Source of the DNA: Streptomyces cylindrosporus
Lineage (GTDB): Bacteria; Actinomycetota; Actinomycetes; Streptomycetales; Streptomycetaceae
Reading direction: 5' to 3'
Assembly: GCF_022698165.1 (NCBI RefSeq)
Contig: NZ_JALDAY010000012.1
Coordinates: 342,386-406,385 of the forward strand
Length of the DNA: 64,000 nt
How positions within the stretch are numbered: position 1 is the stretch's first letter; each line of letters begins with the position of its first letter. The position numbers and the translations under genes are program-made. The notes under the pieces were generated by a model. The model worked only from the letters and a program-made list of their open reading frames with translations, did not search any database and had not been told where the DNA came from. Shown here one piece after another: positions 60,073 through 64,000 of the stretch.

Positions 60073-61031
60073 GGGCGGGCCGGGTCCACGGGGCCGCGGA
60101 CGACCGGACCGGCGGCGGCACGGCCGCGAGCGTGACGCCCGCGGCGCCGAAGAGCGTCGACGTCGGTGAGCTCGTCCGCCTGCGCGCCCAGCAACCCGAG
60201 GCGATCGCCGAGGCCGCCGCCCGCCGCACCCGCAGGCCCCTCCTCGGTGACTCCGGGCGGCTGATGATCGTCGCCGCCGACCACCCGGCCCGCGGCGCGC
60301 TCGGCGTCGGCGACCGTAAGTTCGCCATGGCCAACCGTGCCGACCTGCTCGAACGGCTCTGCCTCGCGCTCTCCCGCCCCGGCGTGGACGGCGTCCTCGC
60401 GACCGCCGACATCCTCGACGACCTGCTGCTGCTCGGCGCCCTCGACGGCAAGGTCGTCATGGGCTCGATGAACCGCGGCGGCCTCCAGGGCGCCAGCTTC
60501 GAACTCGACGACCGCTTCACCGGCCACCGCGCCGAGGACATCGAGCGGCTCGGCTTCGACGCGGGCAAGCTGCTCCTGCGCATCGACTACGACGACCCGG
60601 GCTCCCTCACCACCCTGGAGTCCACCGCCCGCGCCATCGACGACATGGCCGCGCGCCGACTCCCGCTCTTCGTCGAGCCGTTCATCAGCCGCCGCACGGA
60701 CGACGGCAGGCTGAAGAACGACCTGTCGGCGGAGGCGGTCACCAAGTCCATCGCCATCGCCAGCGGGCTGGGCGGCACCTCCGCCTACACCTGGCTGAAG
60801 CTCCCCGTCACCGAGAACCCCGACGACATGGCCGAGGTCATGGAGACGTCCACGCTGCCCGCCGTGCTGCTGGGCGGCGAGGTCGGGGACGACCAGGACG
60901 GCGCGTACGAGAAGTGGCGCGGCGCCCTCCAACTCCCCACCGTGCGCGGCCTGGTCGTCGGGCGTTCGCTGCTGTACCCGGCGGACGGCGATGTGGCCGC
61001 CGCCGTGGACACCGCCGTAGGACTGCTGTGA
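60069..61031 (+). CDS. DeoC/LacD-type aldolase in the inositol operon
   Basis: 320 residues; the GTG overlapping the iolC stop is the likely start. Class I aldolase (DeoC/FbaB/LacD) superfamily: LMIVAADHPARGALGVGDRK, GVLATADILDDLLLLGAL, FVEPFISRRTDDGRLKN, YTWLKLPVTENPDDMAEVME, where the lysine in YTWLKLP is the probable Schiff-base residue. Found at the place where iolJ would be; probably cleaves 2-deoxy-5-keto-gluconate-6-phosphate to malonic semialdehyde and DHAP, by context. Confidence 0.8.
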   Translation: MRAGRVHGAADDRTGGGTAASVTPAAPKSVDVGELVRLRAQQPEAIAEAAARRTRRPLLGDSGRLMIVAADHPARGALGVGDRKFAMANRADLLERLCLALSRPGVDGVLATADILDDLLLLGALDGKVVMGSMNRGGLQGASFELDDRFTGHRAEDIERLGFDAGKLLLRIDYDDPGSLTTLESTARAIDDMAARRLPLFVEPFISRRTDDGRLKNDLSAEAVTKSIAIASGLGGTSAYTWLKLPVTENPDDMAEVMETSTLPAVLLGGEVGDDQDGAYEKWRGALQLPTVRGLVVGRSLLYPADGDVAAAVDTAVGLL

Positions 61032-61038
61032 GGGCCGC

Positions 61039-61857
61039 ATGAGCAGTACGGAGCTGTACATCCCGCGAGGCACCACCGCCGACGCGAACTACGTGCTCGA
61101 CATCGACCCCAAGCGGGCCGGCTGGGAGTACTGCAGTCTGCGGATCGTCGAGCTGGGGCCGGACGGCACCCACACCTTCACCACCGGTGACAGCGAGTGG
61201 ATCGTGCTTCCGCTGGAAGGCGGAGGTACCGTGCGAATCGCGGATGAACGGTTCCAACTCCTGGGCAGGGAAAGCGTGTTCGCGTCGGCCACCGACTTCG
61301 CGTACGCGCCCCGGGACGCCCAGGTCCAGATCGCCTCCGGCGCGGGAGGCCGCTTCGCCCTGGCAGGAGCGAAGTGCGAGCGACGACTCCCCGCCCGCTA
61401 CGGCCCCGCGCCGGAGGTCCCCGTCGAGCAGCGCGGCAGCGGCCAACAGCTCCGCCACGTCCGCAACTTCGCCTCCGCCGACGCCTTCGACTGCGACAAG
61501 CTGATCGCCGTCGAGGTCATCACGCCCGGCGGCAACTGGTCCTCGTACCCGCCGCACAAGCACGACGAGCACCGGCCGGGCGTGGAAGCCGAGTTGGAGG
61601 AGATCTACTACTTCGAGGTCGACGGCCCGAACGGTTTCGGCTATCAGCGCGTATCTCCCTCCCGTGAGGGCGGATCCGACGTCCTCGCCGAGGTCCGCTC
61701 CGGCGACGCCGTCCTCGTCCCCGACGGATGGCACGGCCCGTCCATCGCCCAGCCCGGCCACGACCTGTACTACCTGAACGTCATGGCGGGACCGGGTGAG
61801 ACGCGGGAGTGGCGGATCTGCTTCCACCCGGACCACCACACGGAGGGGTATCGATGA
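61039..61857 (+). CDS. iolB: 5-deoxy-glucuronate isomerase
   Basis: 272 residues. Cupin with HTFTTGDSEWIVLPLEGGGT and the metal-binding YPPHKHDEHRPGVEAELEEI, then YYFEVDGPNGFGYQRV and GWHGPSIAQPGHDLYYLNVM. Converts 5-deoxyglucuronate to 2-deoxy-5-keto-gluconate. Starts 7 bp after the aldolase and overlaps iolD by 4 bp. Confidence 0.96.
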   Translation: MSSTELYIPRGTTADANYVLDIDPKRAGWEYCSLRIVELGPDGTHTFTTGDSEWIVLPLEGGGTVRIADERFQLLGRESVFASATDFAYAPRDAQVQIASGAGGRFALAGAKCERRLPARYGPAPEVPVEQRGSGQQLRHVRNFASADAFDCDKLIAVEVITPGGNWSSYPPHKHDEHRPGVEAELEEIYYFEVDGPNGFGYQRVSPSREGGSDVLAEVRSGDAVLVPDGWHGPSIAQPGHDLYYLNVMAGPGETREWRICFHPDHHTEGYR

Positions 61858-63731
61858 CGATACGACTCACCGTCGCACAGGCGCTCGTCCGCTTCCTGTC
61901 CGCGCAGTACACCGAACGCGACGGCGTACGGCGGCGGTTGATCGACGCCACCTGGGGCATCTTCGGCCACGGCAATGTCGCCGGGATCGGCCAGGCGCTC
62001 ATCGAGTACGCGGATGTCATGCCGTACCACCAAGGGCGCAACGAACAGGCCATGGTGCACGCGGCAGTCGGCTACGCGCGTCAATCGAACCGCCTGTCCA
62101 CCCACGCCGTGACGACGTCGATCGGCCCGGGCGCGACGAACCTGGTGACGGGCGCCGCTCTCGCCACCATCAACCACCTCCCGGTCCTGCTCCTCCCGGG
62201 CGACGTCTTCGCCACCCGCCCCGCCGACCCGGTCCTGCAGCAGCTCGAAGTCCCGTACACCGGCGATGTGTCGGTCAACGACAGCCTGCGCCCGGTGTCG
62301 AGGTACTTCGACCGGATCAACCGCCCCGAACAGCTGATCCCCGCGGCCCTCCAGGCCATGCGCGTCCTCACCGACCCGGTCGAGACGGGCGCCGTGACTC
62401 TCGCTCTCCCGCAGGACGTTCAGGCCGAGGCGTACGACTGGCCGGACGAGTTCTTCGCCGAGCGCACCTGGGTGGTACGACGTCCGGGCGCCGACCCGAC
62501 CGAACTCGCCGAGGCCGTACGGGCGATCAGGTCGGCCCGCCGGCCCCTCGTCGTCGCGGGCGGCGGCGTCCACCACAGCCGCGCCGAGGAAGCGCTCGCC
62601 GAGTTCGCGGAGACCACCGGCATACCGGTCGCCTCCACCCAGGCCGGCAAGGGCTCTTTGCGTTACGACCACCCCCAGGACGTCGGCGGGATCGGCCACA
62701 CCGGCACCGCGACCGCGAACGAACTCGCCCGCACCGCCGACCTGGTGATCGGCGTCGGCACCCGCTACACCGACTTCACCACCGCCTCCGGCACCCTCTT
62801 CGGCGCCGACGGCGTCCGCTTCCTCAACCTCAACATCGCGCCCTTCGACGGCCACAAGCTGGCCGGCCTCCCGCTGATCGCCGACGCGCGCTCGGGCCTC
62901 GCGGAGCTGACCGAGGCCCTGGAAGTGCACGACCACCGGGTGGCCGCCTCCTATGTCGCCGAGTACACCGAGGACAAGGAGCGCTGGGAGCAGCGCGTCG
63001 ACGCCTGCTACGAGGCCGACGAGCCGGACGTACGCCCGACCCAGCCGCAGGTGCTGGGCGCGCTGGACGCCCTGGTGGACGAGTCGGACATCGTCATCAA
63101 CGCGGCCGGCTCCCTCCCCGGCGACCTGCACAAGCTGTGGCGGGCACGCTCGCGGGACCAGTACCACCTGGAGTACGGCTACTCCTGCATGGGCTACGAG
63201 ATCCCGGCCGCGATCGGCGTCAAACTGGCCGCCCCCGAGCGCAACGTCTGGGCGCTGGTCGGCGACGGCACCTACCTGATGATGCCGACGGAGATCGTGA
63301 CGGCCGTGCAGGAGGGCGTGGCGATCAAGGTCCTGCTGATCCAGAACCACGGGTACGCGTCCATCGGCGGCCTGTCCGAGTCGGTCGGCGGCGAGCGGTT
63401 CGGCACCGCCTACCGCTTCCAGTCGGACGACGGCACGTACACCGGCCGTCCGCTGCCCGTGGATCTCGCCGCCAACGCGGCCAGTCTGGGCATGCGCGTA
63501 CTGCGCGCGAAGACCGTGTCGGACCTGCGCGAGGCGCTCGCCGAGGCCCGCGCGGCCGACATTCCCACATGTGTCTACGTCGAGACCGAAACCGCAGACA
63601 CAGTGTCGGGCGCGCCTCCGGCGCAGGCCTGGTGGGATGTACCTGTGGCCGAGACCGCGACCCGACCGTCGGCGGTCAAGGCACGAGAGCTGTACGAACG
63701 GCACGTCTCTACCCGACGCCGCCATCTGTAA
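61854..63731 (+). CDS. iolD: 3D-trihydroxycyclohexane-1,2-dione hydrolase
   Basis: 625 residues from MTIRLTVAQALVRFLSAQYT (the 15 preceding codons belong to the iolB region). ThDP-dependent: GIFGHGNVAGIGQALIEYAD at the N-terminus, GYSCMGYEIPAAIGVKLAAP and the ThDP motif WALVGDGTYLMMPTEIVTAV, LLIQNHGYASIGGLSESVGG. Opens the ring of the dehydrated inosose. Fourth gene of the operon; ATG overlaps the iolB stop. Confidence 0.96.
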   Translation: MTIRLTVAQALVRFLSAQYTERDGVRRRLIDATWGIFGHGNVAGIGQALIEYADVMPYHQGRNEQAMVHAAVGYARQSNRLSTHAVTTSIGPGATNLVTGAALATINHLPVLLLPGDVFATRPADPVLQQLEVPYTGDVSVNDSLRPVSRYFDRINRPEQLIPAALQAMRVLTDPVETGAVTLALPQDVQAEAYDWPDEFFAERTWVVRRPGADPTELAEAVRAIRSARRPLVVAGGGVHHSRAEEALAEFAETTGIPVASTQAGKGSLRYDHPQDVGGIGHTGTATANELARTADLVIGVGTRYTDFTTASGTLFGADGVRFLNLNIAPFDGHKLAGLPLIADARSGLAELTEALEVHDHRVAASYVAEYTEDKERWEQRVDACYEADEPDVRPTQPQVLGALDALVDESDIVINAAGSLPGDLHKLWRARSRDQYHLEYGYSCMGYEIPAAIGVKLAAPERNVWALVGDGTYLMMPTEIVTAVQEGVAIKVLLIQNHGYASIGGLSESVGGERFGTAYRFQSDDGTYTGRPLPVDLAANAASLGMRVLRAKTVSDLREALAEARAADIPTCVYVETETADTVSGAPPAQAWWDVPVAETATRPSAVKARELYERHVSTRRRHL

Positions 63732-63745
63732 AGGAGCAACTGGGC

Positions 63746-64000
63746 ATGACGAAGATCGTCAACCACTGGATCGGCGGGAAGACCGTCGAAGGCGCGTCGG
63801 GGAACTACGGGCCGGTCACCGACCCGGCCACCGGCGCGGTCACCACGAAGGTCGCGTTCGCGACGGTCGAGGAGGTGGACGCGGCGGTGCAGGCCGCCAA
63901 GGACGCCTTCGCGACCTGGGGTACCTCGTCGCTGGCGAAGCGGACCTCGATCCTGTTCAGGTTCCGGGCGCTGCTGGAGGCGAACCGGGACGCGATCGCT
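63746..64000 (+). CDS. mmsA: Methylmalonate-semialdehyde dehydrogenase (partial)
   Basis: The first 85 codons are in the window: ATG behind AAGGAG, beginning MTKIVNHWIGGKTVEGASGN and continuing YGPVTDPATGAVTTKVAFAT, LAKRTSILFRFRALLEANRD. This is the N-terminus of the CoA-acylating MmsA/IolA aldehyde dehydrogenase. It would convert malonic semialdehyde to acetyl-CoA, the last step of inositol catabolism. 14 bp after iolD. Its catalytic Cys is beyond the window. Confidence 0.9.
   Translation, partial: MTKIVNHWIGGKTVEGASGNYGPVTDPATGAVTTKVAFATVEEVDAAVQAAKDAFATWGTSSLAKRTSILFRFRALLEANRDAIA

Overview
This window is high-GC actinobacterial chromosome and almost certainly comes from Streptomyces. Codon third positions are nearly all G or C, and many starts are GTG behind purine-rich ribosome binding sites. 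The gene content is also typical: DUF397 and DUF5753 regulator modules, an SCO6745-family protein, an orphan type VII secretion gene, a Tat-exported GH3 enzyme, and the short repeat that Streptomyces genomes carry near gene ends. From memory only, the order of rbs genes, citrate synthase, copper ATPase and iol genes resembles the region around citA in S. coelicolor. I saw no rRNA, tRNA, CRISPR array, prophage or intact transposase.

Layout. Positions 1-9.7 kb: the end of a sugar ABC permease gene, a convergent LacI regulator, a lipoprotein, a GH3 beta-N-acetylglucosaminidase, a LysR regulator divergent from an EamA transporter, a divergent EPSP-synthase-like gene, and a two-gene conflict-type module made of an EACC1-like adaptor and a caspase fused to a DnaJ-type zinc finger. 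9.8-18.3 kb: single metabolic and regulatory genes (GNAT, LysR, hydrolase, MFS, MarR-GNAT fusion with a TIM-barrel isomerase, DinB, SCO6745 family) and the first XRE/DUF397/ATPase module. 18.4-24.4 kb: a LacI-controlled operon of oxidoreductase, DUF993 aldolase-like protein and TIM-barrel isomerase, then a small secreted protein and a MOSC protein.

24.4-28 kb holds an EccD membrane protein with an EspI/MinD-like ATPase that has long seven-residue repeats, without the rest of an ESX locus. 28-34 kb is a complete ribose operon read leftward (rbsR-rbsA-rbsC/B fusion-rbsK-rbsD) with two identical operators upstream of rbsR. 34-43 kb mixes DUF5995, PH-domain, tetR/tetX-like, DUF2975/YozG-like, DUF1707 and Rpn-like genes, an inositol-monophosphatase gene framed by perfect 17-bp inverted repeats, the second XRE/DUF397/ATPase module and an IclR remnant. 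43-47 kb has a RecD2-like helicase and citrate synthase, followed by a 500-bp low-GC intergenic region.

47.5-64 kb: copper export (copZ-copA) under a CsoR-type palindrome that overlaps the prsW stop codon, an antiporter, a TetR/MMPL exporter pair, an alcohol dehydrogenase, a small MerR-like protein, an AraC regulator and a myo-inositol catabolic cluster. The inositol cluster has an IolE/IolH-type gene divergent from iolC, a DeoC-like aldolase gene, iolB, iolD and the start of mmsA/iolA; the last runs off the window. The main themes are uptake and breakdown of sugars and polyols (ribose, inositol, amino sugars and one unknown substrate), each with a local repressor, plus actinomycete-specific signalling modules.
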